A stretch of 64,000 nucleotides of DNA, from NCBI GenBank assembly GCA_021613375.1, contig CM038716.1, positions 1,674,001-1,738,000 of the forward strand. Direction: 5' to 3'. The first letter of the stretch is position 1, and the number at the start of each line of letters is the position of its first letter. The notes below the pieces were generated by a model, which was not told where the DNA came from, searched no databases, and saw only the letters and a list, made by a program, of their open reading frames with translations. Source of the DNA: Megaleporinus macrocephalus. Lineage: Eukaryota; Chordata; Actinopteri; Characiformes; Anostomidae. Below, in pieces: positions 48,601 through 51,815 of the stretch. The position numbers were made by a program, and so were the translations under genes.

Positions 48601-49464
48601 GCCAAAGCTGTTGGTGACCTCACAGATGTAATTGCCCGAGTCCTCCAGGCGCAGGTCACTGATGGTAAGGCCTGTGAGACGGCGGGTCCAGCGGGAATCT
48701 GCTGGCAGTGGCCTTCCGTCCTTCAGCCAGCGTATAGTGGGGTTGGGGTAGCCCGAGGCGATACAGGGGAGCTCAATGCTGCGGCCCACCTGCACCTCAC
48801 CTGACTGGAAGCTGTCCATCACTGAGGGTGTGGATTCAGTGGGGTCTGGAAAGAAGAGTAAAAGCTGACATTCAGTATTGCCTCTATTTACTATGCTTGA
48901 GTTGCATTTTTTTACTCTAACACTCCTGATTCAATACATTATTAAATCATTCATGATCACACAAAATGAGTAACACAAAATATGGGCATGTAGACCCCTG
49001 GGATTGGGATTAAGAATAATTCTTCTTTAAAACAGAAATTCCTGTTCATTTATTTTTTACAACAACGTTGACAAAGCCTTGTATGTAATGTCAAATTTGT
49101 CACAAAAATTAGAAACATTTATTGACATGTAATACAGTGCATCATTGGTGGTCTAGGTAGGGGTAAACAGTAAAGTTGACACATTGTGAGTGAAAAGTAG
49201 TTTCGTAAAATAACTTTCTCAATTCTTTTTCAAACTTGAAAACCATTAATGCATTATATATAGTCTTACACATAATAGTCTGTAACTGTAAGTGTATACA
49301 TTTCTGTGAGTACATACCAAGCACAGACAGACGAGCACCATTGCTCTGTCTGGTCTCTCCACTGTATTTGTGCTTAGTGATGCAGCGATACGTAGAAAGG
49401 GCGTCCTCTTTCTGCACGTCTGATATGTAGAGAGCCCCATATGATGTCAGGAAAAACCTGTTAC
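4463..49464 (-). CDS. dscaml1: dscaml1, Down syndrome cell adhesion molecule-like 1 (30 3'-terminal coding exons; 5' end outside window)
   Basis: This is the span of a split gene whose 30 exons are listed separately. The product is a single-pass type I membrane protein of the immunoglobulin superfamily. In vertebrates the family mediates homophilic adhesion, self-avoidance and synaptic/laminar patterning of neurons. Exons encode half of Ig2, Ig3-Ig9, FN1-FN4, Ig10, FN5-FN6, a TM helix and a tail ending YTLV. All 29 internal junctions keep frame, and the exon lengths sum to 5,726 nt including the stop. Tail peptides such as [14 protein letters not shown] and [18 protein letters not shown] match DSCAML1 as I remember it and differ from DSCAM. 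Signal peptide, Ig1 and the first half of Ig2 are not in the window. Exon numbers 4-33 below assume the 33-exon human layout and are inferred. Confidence 0.95.
5005..6690 (-). other. dscaml1 intron 32 (1.7 kb)
   Basis: AT-rich intron between the last two coding exons, with donor gtgagt and acceptor ctccag. Apart from short TTA runs near 5980-6020 and AT-rich inverted stretches near 6070-6110, I see no repeat family, RNA gene or exon-like sequence. Confidence 0.85.
6691..7002 (-). CDS. dscaml1: dscaml1 exon 32 (cytoplasmic tail)
   Basis: Encodes tail sequence (312 nt, phase 1 to phase 1): [60 protein letters not shown] and [12 protein letters not shown]. The acceptor is tgtctcag and the donor gtgagt. 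It is among the most conserved parts of the family's tail. Confidence 0.96.
7140..7334 (-). CDS. dscaml1: dscaml1 exon 31 (cytoplasmic tail)
   Basis: Encodes tail sequence (195 nt, phase 1 to phase 1): [40 protein letters not shown] and [20 protein letters not shown]. The last two stretches are the clearest evidence for DSCAML1 over DSCAM. The acceptor is ctttccttag and the donor gtacat. Confidence 0.96.
7464..7616 (-). CDS. dscaml1: dscaml1 exon 30 (cytoplasmic tail)
   Basis: Encodes tail sequence (153 nt, phase 1 to phase 1): [16 protein letters not shown], then [20 protein letters not shown] and [10 protein letters not shown] across the junction. The acceptor region reads cctcttaag, a poor polypyrimidine context. 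The donor is gtaagt. It has no ATG near its beginning, so it was placed by similarity. Confidence 0.92.
7713..7831 (-). CDS. dscaml1: dscaml1 exon 29 (cytoplasmic tail)
   Basis: Encodes tail sequence (119 nt, phase 2 to phase 1): [20 protein letters not shown], then [20 protein letters not shown]. The HIDIPRxQLLIE motif is conserved between DSCAM and DSCAML1, while DKEGIKQ fits DSCAML1. The acceptor is cacctggagcag and the donor gttggt, a weak site. Confidence 0.94.
7971..8001 (-). CDS. dscaml1: dscaml1 exon 28 (31-nt microexon)
   Basis: A 31-nt microexon (phase 1 to phase 2) encoding [11 protein letters not shown] across its junctions, directly after the basic cluster of the TM exon. The acceptor is ctaccttag and the donor gtaaga. 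The peptide matches the family sequence at this place, and the frame into the next exon (ATC AG + T AAG) is restored only when it is included. Skipping it would shift the frame of the whole tail. Confidence 0.93.
8132..8287 (-). CDS. dscaml1: dscaml1 exon 27 (transmembrane segment)
   Basis: Encodes the juxtamembrane stalk, the single TM helix and the stop-transfer region (156 nt, phase 1 to phase 1). The stalk is [17 protein letters not shown], the helix [20 protein letters not shown], and the basic cytoplasmic cluster [13 protein letters not shown]. The orientation is type I. The acceptor is tatcctgcatag and the donor gtgaga. Confidence 0.95.
8476..8763 (-). CDS. dscaml1: dscaml1 exon 26 (FN6)
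   Basis: Encodes FN6, the membrane-proximal fibronectin domain (288 nt, phase 1 to phase 1): [39 protein letters not shown] and [23 protein letters not shown] and NAT are N-glycosylation sequons. The acceptor is actccttacag and the donor gtgagt. Confidence 0.95.
8915..9103 (-). CDS. dscaml1: dscaml1 exon 25 (rest of FN5)
   Basis: Encodes the rest of FN5 (189 nt, phase 1 to phase 1): [20 protein letters not shown], then [20 protein letters not shown] and [11 protein letters not shown]. The acceptor is catgcttacag and the donor gtaaga. Confidence 0.95.
9104..10161 (-). other. dscaml1 intron 24 (1.1 kb) with (GA)n tract
   Basis: Holds an interrupted (GA)n microsatellite at about 9340-9475 ((CT)n in the transcript) and otherwise unremarkable AT-rich sequence. 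The repeated Leu-Ser frames on the minus strand come from the (CT)n tract. Confidence 0.9.
10162..10260 (-). CDS. dscaml1: dscaml1 exon 24 (first third of FN5)
   Basis: Encodes 33 codons of FN5 (99 nt, phase 1 to phase 1): [20 protein letters not shown] then [14 protein letters not shown]. The acceptor is tgtttgtgtcag and the donor gtacac. Confidence 0.94.
10383..10546 (-). CDS. dscaml1: dscaml1 exon 23 (second half of Ig10)
   Basis: Encodes the second half of Ig10 (164 nt, phase 2 to phase 1): [20 protein letters not shown], then [20 protein letters not shown] with the second cysteine. The acceptor is ttgacttgtgcag and the donor gtgaga. Confidence 0.95.
10547..10978 (-). other. dscaml1 intron 22 (432 bp), nothing notable
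   Basis: Intron between the two Ig10 exons, with donor gtcaga and acceptor gtgcag. No repeats or conserved-looking motifs seen. Confidence 0.85.
10979..11096 (-). CDS. dscaml1: dscaml1 exon 22 (first half of Ig10)
   Basis: Encodes the first half of Ig10 (118 nt, phase 1 to phase 2): [20 protein letters not shown], then [19 protein letters not shown] with the first cysteine and core tryptophan. The acceptor is ctctctcacag and the donor gtcaga after GACAG. Ig10 lies between FN4 and FN5, the diagnostic layout of the DSCAM family. Confidence 0.95.
11097..11954 (-). other. dscaml1 intron 21 (858 bp)
   Basis: Intron between FN4 and Ig10. It contains a short (CA)n tract at 11243-11266. At about 11590-11690 lies a non-repetitive stretch with an E-box CAGCTG and CATAATTAAC, which could be regulatory but is not supported further. 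Confidence 0.8.
11955..12108 (-). CDS. dscaml1: dscaml1 exon 21 (second half of FN4)
   Basis: Encodes the second half of FN4 (154 nt, phase 0 to phase 1): [20 protein letters not shown], then [20 protein letters not shown] and [11 protein letters not shown]. The acceptor is ttgctgtcag and the donor gtgagc. Confidence 0.95.
12109..14609 (-). other. dscaml1 intron 20 (2.5 kb)
   Basis: Intron splitting FN4. It has several purine- or GT-rich stretches (about 12935-12965, 13730-13800, 13990-14035, 14195-14225) and a C10 run near 13915. The open frames here come from low-complexity sequence. No transposon was recognised. Confidence 0.8.
14610..14749 (-). CDS. dscaml1: dscaml1 exon 20 (first half of FN4)
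   Basis: Encodes the first half of FN4 (140 nt, phase 1 to phase 0). It begins with [20 protein letters not shown] and ends [17 protein letters not shown]. The acceptor is tgctttcttag and the donor gtaaga. It was found from similarity because it has no in-frame start. Large introns lie on both sides (3.1 kb upstream and 2.5 kb downstream in transcript order). Confidence 0.93.
14750..17804 (-). other. dscaml1 intron 19 (3.1 kb) with a Tc1-like element
   Basis: Intron between FN3 and FN4. Its only recognisable content is the internally deleted Tc1-like element at 16581-17637. The rest (14750-16580) is unique-looking AT-rich sequence with a G/A-rich patch near 16070-16110. Confidence 0.85.
16581..17637 (-). 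mobile_element. Internally deleted Tc1-like DNA transposon
   Basis: The ends are inverted (CAGTGGTGCTT at the left, CACCACTG at the right), and the element is flanked by TA on both sides (16579-16580 and 17638-17639), the Tc1/mariner target site. The inner sequence matches, in antisense, a common fish Tc1-like transposase gene, for example around 16860-16905 and 17040-17100. A full copy would be about 1.5-1.6 kb, so about a third is missing and no open transposase frame survives. It lies in an intron in the same orientation as dscaml1. Confidence 0.8.
17805..17960 (-). CDS. dscaml1: dscaml1 exon 19 (second half of FN3)
   Basis: Encodes the second half of FN3 domain 3 (156 nt, phase 1 to phase 1): [20 protein letters not shown], then [20 protein letters not shown]. 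The acceptor is cctcttag and the donor gtgagt after GAGGATC. The split codon at the next junction reads CAC (His), where I recall Val in the human protein. Confidence 0.95.
17961..18821 (-). other. dscaml1 intron 18 (861 bp), nothing notable
   Basis: Intron splitting FN3 domain 3. AT-rich; no transposon ends, microsatellites or exon-like sequence recognised. Confidence 0.8.
18822..18968 (-). CDS. dscaml1: dscaml1 exon 18 (first half of FN3)
   Basis: Encodes the first half of FN3 domain 3 (147 nt, phase 1 to phase 1): [20 protein letters not shown], then [20 protein letters not shown]. The donor is gtgggt after GATGGAG. The acceptor (cactccctctttcag) sits immediately downstream, in transcript orientation, of a 55-nt (CT)n microsatellite at 18981-19035. 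Confidence 0.95.
18981..19035. repeat. (GA)n microsatellite abutting a splice acceptor
   Basis: A pure GA run of about 55 bases, read as (CT)n in the dscaml1 transcript. It lies about 12 bases upstream of the acceptor of the first FN3-domain-3 exon, so it acts as or extends the polypyrimidine tract. Confidence 0.95.
19244..20290 (+). mobile_element. Tc1-like transposon copy with central deletion
   Basis: The left end (CACCCCTCAAAAAAATTACG, after TA) is a diverged version of the left end of the element at 25325-26826. The plus strand carries a related broken transposase frame (19514-19858, with [17 protein letters not shown] and [18 protein letters not shown]), followed directly by the CAGACCTGAATCC region. 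Compared with the sibling copy, roughly 400 bp of the middle, including the QDNARPH region, is absent. The right boundary is uncertain by tens of bases. Confidence 0.65.
21501..21741 (-). CDS. dscaml1: dscaml1 exon 17 (rest of FN2)
   Basis: Encodes the remainder of FN2 (241 nt, phase 0 to phase 1): [20 protein letters not shown], then [20 protein letters not shown] and [20 protein letters not shown]. The acceptor is ccttcccctag and the donor gtaagt. This is one of the most strongly conserved stretches in the window against my recollection of human DSCAML1. Confidence 0.96.
21847..21917 (-). CDS. dscaml1: dscaml1 exon 16 (start of FN2)
   Basis: This short exon (71 nt, phase 1 to phase 0) encodes [18 protein letters not shown] and RVTWK, the A-B strands of FN2. 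It has no start codon and is too short to appear as an open frame. Splice sites (acceptor tcctcatcacag, donor gtattc), phase and peptide similarity all agree. Confidence 0.92.
22011..22178 (-). CDS. dscaml1: dscaml1 exon 15 (second half of FN1)
   Basis: Encodes the second half of FN1 (168 nt, phase 1 to phase 1). It includes [20 protein letters not shown] and [15 protein letters not shown], the latter containing the F-G region. The acceptor is ttgttcatag and the donor gtaggt after GAAGCTC. The split codon at the next junction reads CCC (Pro), where I recall Ala in the human protein. Confidence 0.94.
22394..22522 (-). CDS. dscaml1: dscaml1 exon 14 (first half of FN1)
   Basis: Encodes the first half of fibronectin III domain 1 (129 nt, phase 1 to phase 1): [20 protein letters not shown] followed by [19 protein letters not shown]. 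The tryptophan is the typical B-strand residue of FN3 domains. The acceptor is gtcttttag and the donor gtacgt. Confidence 0.95.
22523..22775 (-). other. dscaml1 intron 13, a GC-AG intron
   Basis: In transcript orientation it begins gcaagacaat and ends gtcttttag. The exon before it ends AAG, so the donor AAG|gcaaga matches the known GC-donor consensus (AG|gcaag). It is 253 bp long, with a CT-rich stretch in the middle. Confidence 0.9.
22776..22872 (-). CDS. dscaml1: dscaml1 exon 13 (end of Ig9), with GC donor
   Basis: Encodes the end of Ig9 (97 nt, phase 0 to phase 1): [20 protein letters not shown], followed by the start of the linker. The second cysteine is in FFSC. The acceptor is tctttctgtag. 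The donor reads AAG then gcaaga, so the next intron is GC-AG rather than GT-AG. The frame into the next exon (CAA G + AG CCC, encoding Q-E-P) fixes this boundary exactly, and no GT donor nearby keeps the conserved VQEPPDPP. Confidence 0.93.
22873..23247 (-). other. dscaml1 intron 12 (375 bp), nothing notable
   Basis: Intron inside Ig9, with donor gtgaga and acceptor tctgtag. A short CT-rich tract precedes the acceptor; nothing else is recognisable. Confidence 0.85.
23248..23453 (-). CDS. dscaml1: dscaml1 exon 12 (first part of Ig9)
   Basis: Encodes most of Ig9 (206 nt, phase 1 to phase 0). It starts [17 protein letters not shown] across the junction and has the first cysteine and core tryptophan in [16 protein letters not shown]. 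The acceptor ccttccatctag lies 13 bases downstream of a roughly 90-nt (CT)n microsatellite in transcript orientation. The donor is gtgaga after ACATTGAAG. Confidence 0.95.
23467..23555. repeat. (GA)n microsatellite abutting a splice acceptor
   Basis: A GA run of about 89 bases with few interruptions, (CT)n in the transcript. It ends 13 bases upstream of the acceptor of the first Ig9 exon. Confidence 0.95.
24513..24556. repeat. (ATT)n microsatellite
   Basis: About 14 copies of the trinucleotide TTA, uninterrupted. Confidence 0.95.
24742..24918 (-). CDS. dscaml1: dscaml1 exon 11 (second half of Ig8)
   Basis: Encodes the C-terminal half of Ig8 (177 nt, phase 1 to phase 1). It starts [18 protein letters not shown] and carries the second cysteine in [18 protein letters not shown]. 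The acceptor is ttgttttttcag and the donor gtaagt, a consensus site. The intron separating the two halves of this domain holds a 1.5 kb Tc1-like transposon. Confidence 0.95.
25254..25324. repeat. (TA)n microsatellite, host of a transposon insertion
   Basis: A TA run of about 68 bases ending directly at the left terminus of the Tc1-like element. AT-rich alternating sequence resumes just beyond the right terminus (26833-26850). Confidence 0.93.
25325..26826 (+). mobile_element. Near full-length, degenerate Tc1-like DNA transposon
   Basis: About 1.5 kb, bounded by inverted ends ACTGCTCAAAAAAATAAAG and CTTTATTTTTTTGAGCAGT. The plus strand carries a decayed transposase. Recognisable pieces include [12 protein letters not shown] C-terminal sequence near 26530, [17 protein letters not shown] at about 26311-26364 (the Tc1-family region around a catalytic Asp) and a PDLN-type motif near 26405. 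Several stops and frameshifts break the frame. It is related to the deleted copy at 19244-20290. Confidence 0.82.
26965..27070. repeat. Retrotransposon 3'-tail-like fragment
   Basis: Short (GATA)n followed by CTTTATTGATCCTGAAGG, a motif found at the tails of dispersed fish retroelements, then a GC-rich stretch (GCCGCTCAGCACGGCGCCGG). The family was not assigned. Confidence 0.4.
27183..27302 (-). CDS. dscaml1: dscaml1 exon 10 (first half of Ig8)
   Basis: Encodes the N-terminal half of Ig8 (120 nt, phase 1 to phase 1). It starts [14 protein letters not shown] and contains the first cysteine in [16 protein letters not shown]. It is too short to stand out as an open frame and was found from peptide similarity and splice sites. 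The acceptor is gtgttttcccag and the donor gtacta after GCCAAAG. Confidence 0.93.
27408..27689 (-). CDS. dscaml1: dscaml1 exon 9 (Ig7)
   Basis: Encodes Ig7 (282 nt, phase 1 to phase 1). Cysteines are in [19 protein letters not shown] and [13 protein letters not shown]. It begins [20 protein letters not shown] in the F strand is a potential N-glycosylation sequon, common to the family. The acceptor is tttttctcag and the donor gtgaga. Only 105 bp of intron separates it from the next exon. Confidence 0.95.
27850..28010. promoter_or_regulatory. Candidate conserved noncoding element
   Basis: A non-repetitive stretch unlike the surrounding low-complexity intron. It has homeodomain-type cores (CTAATTAGAG near 27879, AGCTAATTAAAT near 27988) and a mixed-composition middle with TGCTATGGAAACGG. 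This is only a compositional guess. Confidence 0.25.
28072..28132. repeat. (CA)n microsatellite, interrupted
   Basis: Two CA runs separated by GTGCGCAAG. Confidence 0.95.
28276..28302. repeat. (CA)n microsatellite
   Basis: A pure CA run of about 27 bases. Confidence 0.93.
29602..30980 (-). mobile_element. Tc1-like DNA transposon, degenerate
   Basis: The left end CAGTGCATCTGGAAAGTATT follows TA, as in a widespread fish Tc1-like family. The antisense strand corresponds to the transposase: the region complementary to the [13 protein letters not shown] motifs is near 30165-30260, and the N-terminal helix-turn-helix region is near 30430-30720. The right inverted end is diverged (CACTTTGTCATGATTGGG onward, fading at about 30980). 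The frame is broken in several places. The element at about 43141-46740 is of the same family. Confidence 0.82.
31175..32045 (+). mobile_element. Solo LTR of an LTR retrotransposon (871 bp)
   Basis: It begins TGTAA and ends TTACA, perfect inverted termini, and is flanked on both sides by the same five bases CATAC (31170-31174 and 32046-32050). Inside are a promoter-like CCTATAAATACC at about 31281-31292 and a polyadenylation hexamer in TTCAATAAACAAG near 31991, in the U3-R order expected for a plus-strand LTR. No internal gag/pol region follows. The superfamily (Gypsy, Copia, other) cannot be told from the LTR alone. Confidence 0.8.
32346..33695 (-). mobile_element. Tc1-like DNA transposon of a second family
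   Basis: The left end GGCCCAAAAATATTTGGACA and the right end TGTCCAATTATTTCTGGGCC are imperfect inverted repeats, with TA on both outer sides (32344-32345 and 33696-33697). The length (1,350 bp) suits a Tc1/mariner element with a small internal loss. The minus strand would carry the transposase, but no long frame is open. Confidence 0.78.
33737..34490 (-). mobile_element. Deleted Tc1-like element with an internal duplication
   Basis: The left end TATATGGTCAAAAGTTGACA and inner sequence (GACATCCCATTCCAAAACCA; AAGTCACTGAGCTCTTCAGT) are recognisable parts of another common fish Tc1-like family. Most of the transposase region is missing. A segment starting TTTTTACATGCT recurs at about 34012 and 34179, giving an imperfect tandem duplication of roughly 165 bp. 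The right end fades near 34490. Confidence 0.7.
34490..34770 (+). mobile_element. Tc1-like transposase fragment
   Basis: The plus strand around 34620-34740 translates to a weak match with a Tc1 transposase C-terminal region ([17 protein letters not shown]). It may belong to the neighbouring element in inverted arrangement. No ends were identified. Confidence 0.35.
34830..35200. repeat. Dispersed repeat, copy 1
   Basis: Shares blocks with 52700-53062: CTGTTGCTGCACAGTTTGTG, TCCAGCAACACTGCT, and a terminal AAGTGGCCAGT followed by a TGTA ending. The tail GTGTACCTAATGAAGTGGCC is a frequent repeat terminus in fish genomes. The family name is not known to me with certainty. Confidence 0.6.
35300..36130 (-). 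mobile_element. Degenerate Tc1-like fragment of a fourth family
   Basis: The left sequence CATGTGAAGAAATAAGTACA resembles the terminus of a fish transposon family, and AACACTGCCACCACCCTGCT near 35779 is the antisense of a Tc1-type transposase motif. No matching right end or open frame was found. Confidence 0.5.
36810..37082 (-). CDS. dscaml1: dscaml1 exon 8 (Ig6)
   Basis: Encodes Ig6 (273 nt, phase 1 to phase 1). Cysteines are in [18 protein letters not shown] and [13 protein letters not shown]. It begins [16 protein letters not shown], a stretch nearly identical to the mammalian protein as I recall it. The acceptor follows a CT-rich tract (ctctccctctcag) and the donor is gtaagc. The downstream intron is 9.1 kb, the longest complete intron in the window. 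Confidence 0.95.
37083..39356 (-). other. dscaml1 intron 7 (2.3 kb)
   Basis: Intron between Ig5 and Ig6. Its 3' part, in transcript terms, is a long pyrimidine-rich tract (37085-37385 as purines on the plus strand) leading into the acceptor. Elsewhere it is AT-rich with short GT- and GA-rich patches (38430-38460, 38690-38720). No transposon was recognised. The roughly 200-residue minus-strand frame at 36718-37344 is the Ig6 exon fused to this tract. Confidence 0.85.
39357..39653 (-). CDS. dscaml1: dscaml1 exon 7 (Ig5)
   Basis: Encodes Ig5 (297 nt, phase 1 to phase 1). Cysteines are in [13 protein letters not shown] and [16 protein letters not shown], and the tryptophan in [14 protein letters not shown]. 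It opens with [15 protein letters not shown]. The acceptor is cccttttag and the donor gtgcct, which is poor outside the GT. The exon is clearly more GC-rich than the AT-rich intron around it. Confidence 0.94.
39654..40023 (-). other. dscaml1 intron 6 (370 bp), nothing notable
   Basis: AT-rich intron between Ig4 and Ig5, with donor gtggga and acceptor ttttag. Confidence 0.85.
40024..40299 (-). CDS. dscaml1: dscaml1 exon 6 (Ig4)
   Basis: Encodes Ig4 (276 nt, phase 1 to phase 1). Cysteines are in [11 protein letters not shown] and [14 protein letters not shown], and the core tryptophan in [15 protein letters not shown]. The exon begins with [15 protein letters not shown], where the first codon is split with the Ig3 exon. 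The acceptor is ctatctatccag and the donor gtggga (weaker than average). In Dscam proteins Ig1-Ig4 form a horseshoe-shaped adhesive unit, so this is the last domain of that unit. Confidence 0.94.
41350..42170 (-). mobile_element. Old, diverged Tc1-like remnant
   Basis: Fragments such as CACAGCATGATGCCACCACC (about 41541), AACCAGTGCCTGGTTACCTC (about 41599) and CAGGCAGTCTTGTGCTTTTT (about 41705) match, with many changes and gaps, the antisense of the same transposase as the elements at 29602 and 43141. It ends near GATGCATCTGAGCTCAACTG. The divergence suggests an older insertion. Confidence 0.65.
42191..42241. repeat. Perfect 15-bp inverted repeat (hairpin)
   Basis: CTCTCTTTCACATAT at 42191-42205 is the exact reverse complement of ATATGTGAAAGAGAG at 42227-42241, with a 21-base AT-rich loop. 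It lies just outside the Tc1 remnant. Confidence 0.9.
42538..42598. repeat. (CA)n microsatellite
   Basis: Two CACATGCACTGA units followed by a pure CA run of about 36 bases. Confidence 0.95.
44221..44327. repeat. 51-bp tandem duplication at the L2 insertion point
   Basis: GGTTTGTGCTCTGACATGTA...ATAGACAGAT occurs at 44221-44271 and again at 44277-44327 with no difference seen, separated by GCTCT. The second copy abuts the first LINE-derived base. Confidence 0.9.
44328..46443 (+). mobile_element. 5'-truncated L2-clade LINE with reverse transcriptase remnant
   Basis: The plus strand encodes the end of an L2-type ORF2. The linker is [20 protein letters not shown]. The RT motifs are [37 protein letters not shown] and [16 protein letters not shown], followed by the C-terminal part (45303-46118, [18 protein letters not shown]). 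There is one in-frame TGA (44996-44998). A deletion/frameshift at about 45287 removes the segment leading into the catalytic Y/F-A-D-D. The 3' tail CTGGATAAGAGCGTCTGCTA plus (AAATGT)n is the hallmark of fish L2 elements and SINEs that share that tail. The endonuclease domain is missing (5' truncation). Confidence 0.85.
46925..47060. repeat. Short dispersed-repeat fragment
   Basis: CATCCATACATCCATCATCT followed by AGTCAGGGTCACGGGGGGGG and AGGAGCCAATCCCAGCGTCA resembles the 3' end of a frequent fish retroelement (RTE/Expander-like by memory). No target duplication was identified. Confidence 0.45.
48567..48845 (-). CDS. dscaml1: dscaml1 exon 5 (Ig3)
   Basis: Encodes a whole Ig domain (279 nt, phase 1 to phase 1). 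The two disulfide cysteines lie in [11 protein letters not shown] and [12 protein letters not shown], with the core tryptophan in [17 protein letters not shown]. The acceptor is cttctttccag and the donor gtaagg. One-exon Ig domains with symmetric phase-1 boundaries are the usual arrangement for Ig3-Ig7 in this family. Confidence 0.95.
48846..49317 (-). other. dscaml1 intron 4 (472 bp), nothing notable
   Basis: AT-rich intron between the Ig2 and Ig3 exons, with donor gtatgt and acceptor ttccag. Confidence 0.85.
49318..49464 (-). CDS. dscaml1: dscaml1 exon 4 (second half of Ig2)
   Basis: Encodes the C-terminal part of Ig2, with the F-strand motif [20 protein letters not shown]. That contains the second disulfide cysteine; the partner cysteine is in the preceding exon, outside the window. 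The acceptor is ttttctgcacag before GTAACAGG, and the donor is gtatgt after CTTG. It enters and leaves in phase 1 (147 nt). It is the most 5' dscaml1 exon I can find here. The next exon to the left joins through a codon completed as GAC. Confidence 0.92.
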
Positions 49465-50134
49465 CTGTGCAGAAAAGCAGAACGAGGTTAATACAGGCAT
49501 GCCAATTTGCCAAACAGTCATATAAACACACATATGCACATCCTCAGAGAGACACACATACTCCAAAAGCATACCTAGAATGGAGCCTTCGGAGGCTTTG
49601 ATAACTATAATTAACTGCCTATTGAATTCTTAGTGTCATAAAAAGAGAAAGGGAGAGAGTTAATATTTGATGTGTGTGTTATTGTAACAGCATATTACTG
49701 TCATGCTCATTTTACACCAGTGAATGCTAGCTCTATTGTGATTTATATGTATGTCGATAAGAGCTGTAATTCACACCAGCACCACGCAGCAGTGTGTATT
49801 TGTCTTTCTTTGGCTAGAAGATTTAAACCACTACTTGTTTCTAAATAAGTGGAATGTGTCTTTATGTGAAGGAGCTGTGAGTTGAGCATGTTTCAGGTGT
49901 GTTTTATATGTTTCACATGTTCTCAGTGTAGAACAAAATAAAAAATTTTGTTAAAGTGATAACATTTTGCTGGTCCTCACATGAGAAAATGTTGTTTTCT
50001 CCACAAATCACCTTTTATTAAAAAGAACAGTGCAGAAAAATACCCTTTTAGATATTGAGATTTAGTTTTTTTAGCATTATTAAGCTATGTTTAGATGCAT
50101 TTTTAGGCTTCTAGTATTTTTTTTAATAATATAG

Positions 50135-51400
50135 GACACAAAAATATCCAACCTTTAATTTAAGTGCATTTATTCAGTAGGTAAAAATCCCACATTAAGA
50201 AATAATTATTTTACATGAAGTCAGACGTGCCACAATTATTAGCACTGTGTACAACCCCCTTTTGCCAACAAGCCAGCACTTAATCTTCTCCTATTTCATT
50301 TTAATCTCTCTAAATCGTCCAGACTCCTGGGTCCTCTCCTATGCACTCTCCTCTTCAGCTCACCCCATAGGTTTTTTCAATTGGGTTGAGGTCTGGGGAA
50401 CTGAGATGGCAATGTGAGGACATTTTGTGTAGATTAGATTAGGTGTTTAGGATCATTATTTTGCTGAAAGACCCAGTGATGACCCATCTTTATTTTTTAT
50501 TTAAAATGTCCTGGTATTTCAAAGAGTTCATGATGCCATGCACCCTAATAAGGTTCCTGGGGCCTCTGGAAGAGAAACAGGCTCACAGCATCACTGATCC
50601 TCTCCCATACTTTACAGTGGGCATGAGGTGCTCCTCCGCATAGTAATCTTTTGTGTTACGCCAGACCCACTTACAGTGTTTGTTGCCAAAAAGCTCTATC
50701 TTGTTCTCAGCTGACCAAAGCACACGGTCCCAGTTGGAGTCCAAGTACTGCTTAGCGTTCCAGACGTTTACCTTTATGCTTGTGAGTGTAAAAAGGCTTT
50801 TTCCGTGCATGCCTCCCAAACTTCTCGTTGGTATATAGATAGCGCCTGATAGTTGTTATGGATTGCTTTGATGCAATTCTCTAACAGTGAGCTTTGGGGA
50901 ACTTTTTACTTCTTTTACCATCCTCCTCACTATGTGTGGTGGCAAGATAAACTTGTGTCCTCATCCAGGCTTGTTTAGCATTGTACCAGTTGTTTTACAC
51001 TTCCTGATGATTCCTCTGACTGTATATGGGCAGGTGTAGACGAGGGGCTATTTTTTTGTAGCCATTGCCTGACTTATGACATCTGATATCTGCTTCTCTT
51101 GAATGGTGTTGTATTTCCCATGTTGAAGAGTGGATATGTGAAGGCATCTGCGTCACGTCATATTTATACCCCAGGGAAACAGGAAGTGATGAATTTCTAA
51201 TTAAAGCTTCCTAGATACTCTGATCAACTTTAAAAGCTACAGTAGAAATTACAGAAATGCTTCAATTACATATATTTTCTAGGAATTGTTAGGGATGCCA
51301 ATAATTATGGAACAGGTGATTTTATGGAAAATATTGATTTCTTAGTCATGGATTTTTTTTTTAATTCACTTGAGTTAAAGGTTGATTTTTTCTAGAATTT
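50135..51400 (-). mobile_element. Tc1-like transposon with long imperfect inverted ends
   Basis: About 120 bp at each end are imperfect inverted repeats, for example CCACAATTATTAGCA at 50230-50244 against TGCCAATAATTATGG at 51296-51310, and further outward AACCTTTAATTTAAGTGC against a region near 51370. The minus strand has a piece of transposase (50819-50583) with RVLWSAENKIELFG and HLMPTVKYGRGSVML, typical of the Tc1 catalytic core, but the full frame is broken. Confidence 0.75.
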
Positions 51401-51639
51401 TCAGTGTTTAACTATGCCTTTGCAATAAAAAAAATATTTTAATTGTGGAAGGCGCTGTAAACCTATGGATGACCTTACAAATATAGTACAGACAAACGTG
51501 TGTGTGTGTGTGTGAGATAAACCACTCTGTTTGGTTTCCTAAAAAAAATGCCAGTGGATGTTTCTTTAGACAGCCACTTTTGTAAATGAAATTTGAGAAT
51601 GTGAAGAACATTTTAAAATGTGAAAACCCTCACATATTG

Positions 51640-51815
51640 TAAGACTCTATAAAGAACCAATAGATTTGTGTAGAACCTTTACATAGAGGTTTTTTAACCT
51701 TTAAAGGTTGAGAATCCTTTTCAGACATGGTTACTTTAGGGGGTGGTTATGGTGGTTATGGTTATGGCATCGCCCACAGAACCTTTAGTGGCACCTTTTT
51801 TTAAAGAGTGTAGTT
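51640..51815. mobile_element. MITE-like teleost repeat
   Basis: Contains inverted AGAACC/GGTT blocks (GTAGAACCTTTACATAGAGG, TTTAACCTTTAAAGGTTGAG, CACAGAACCTTTAGTGGCAC) and a TTAAAGAGTGTAG end, as in a short hairpin-prone repeat common in fish. It has no coding capacity. Confidence 0.45.
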
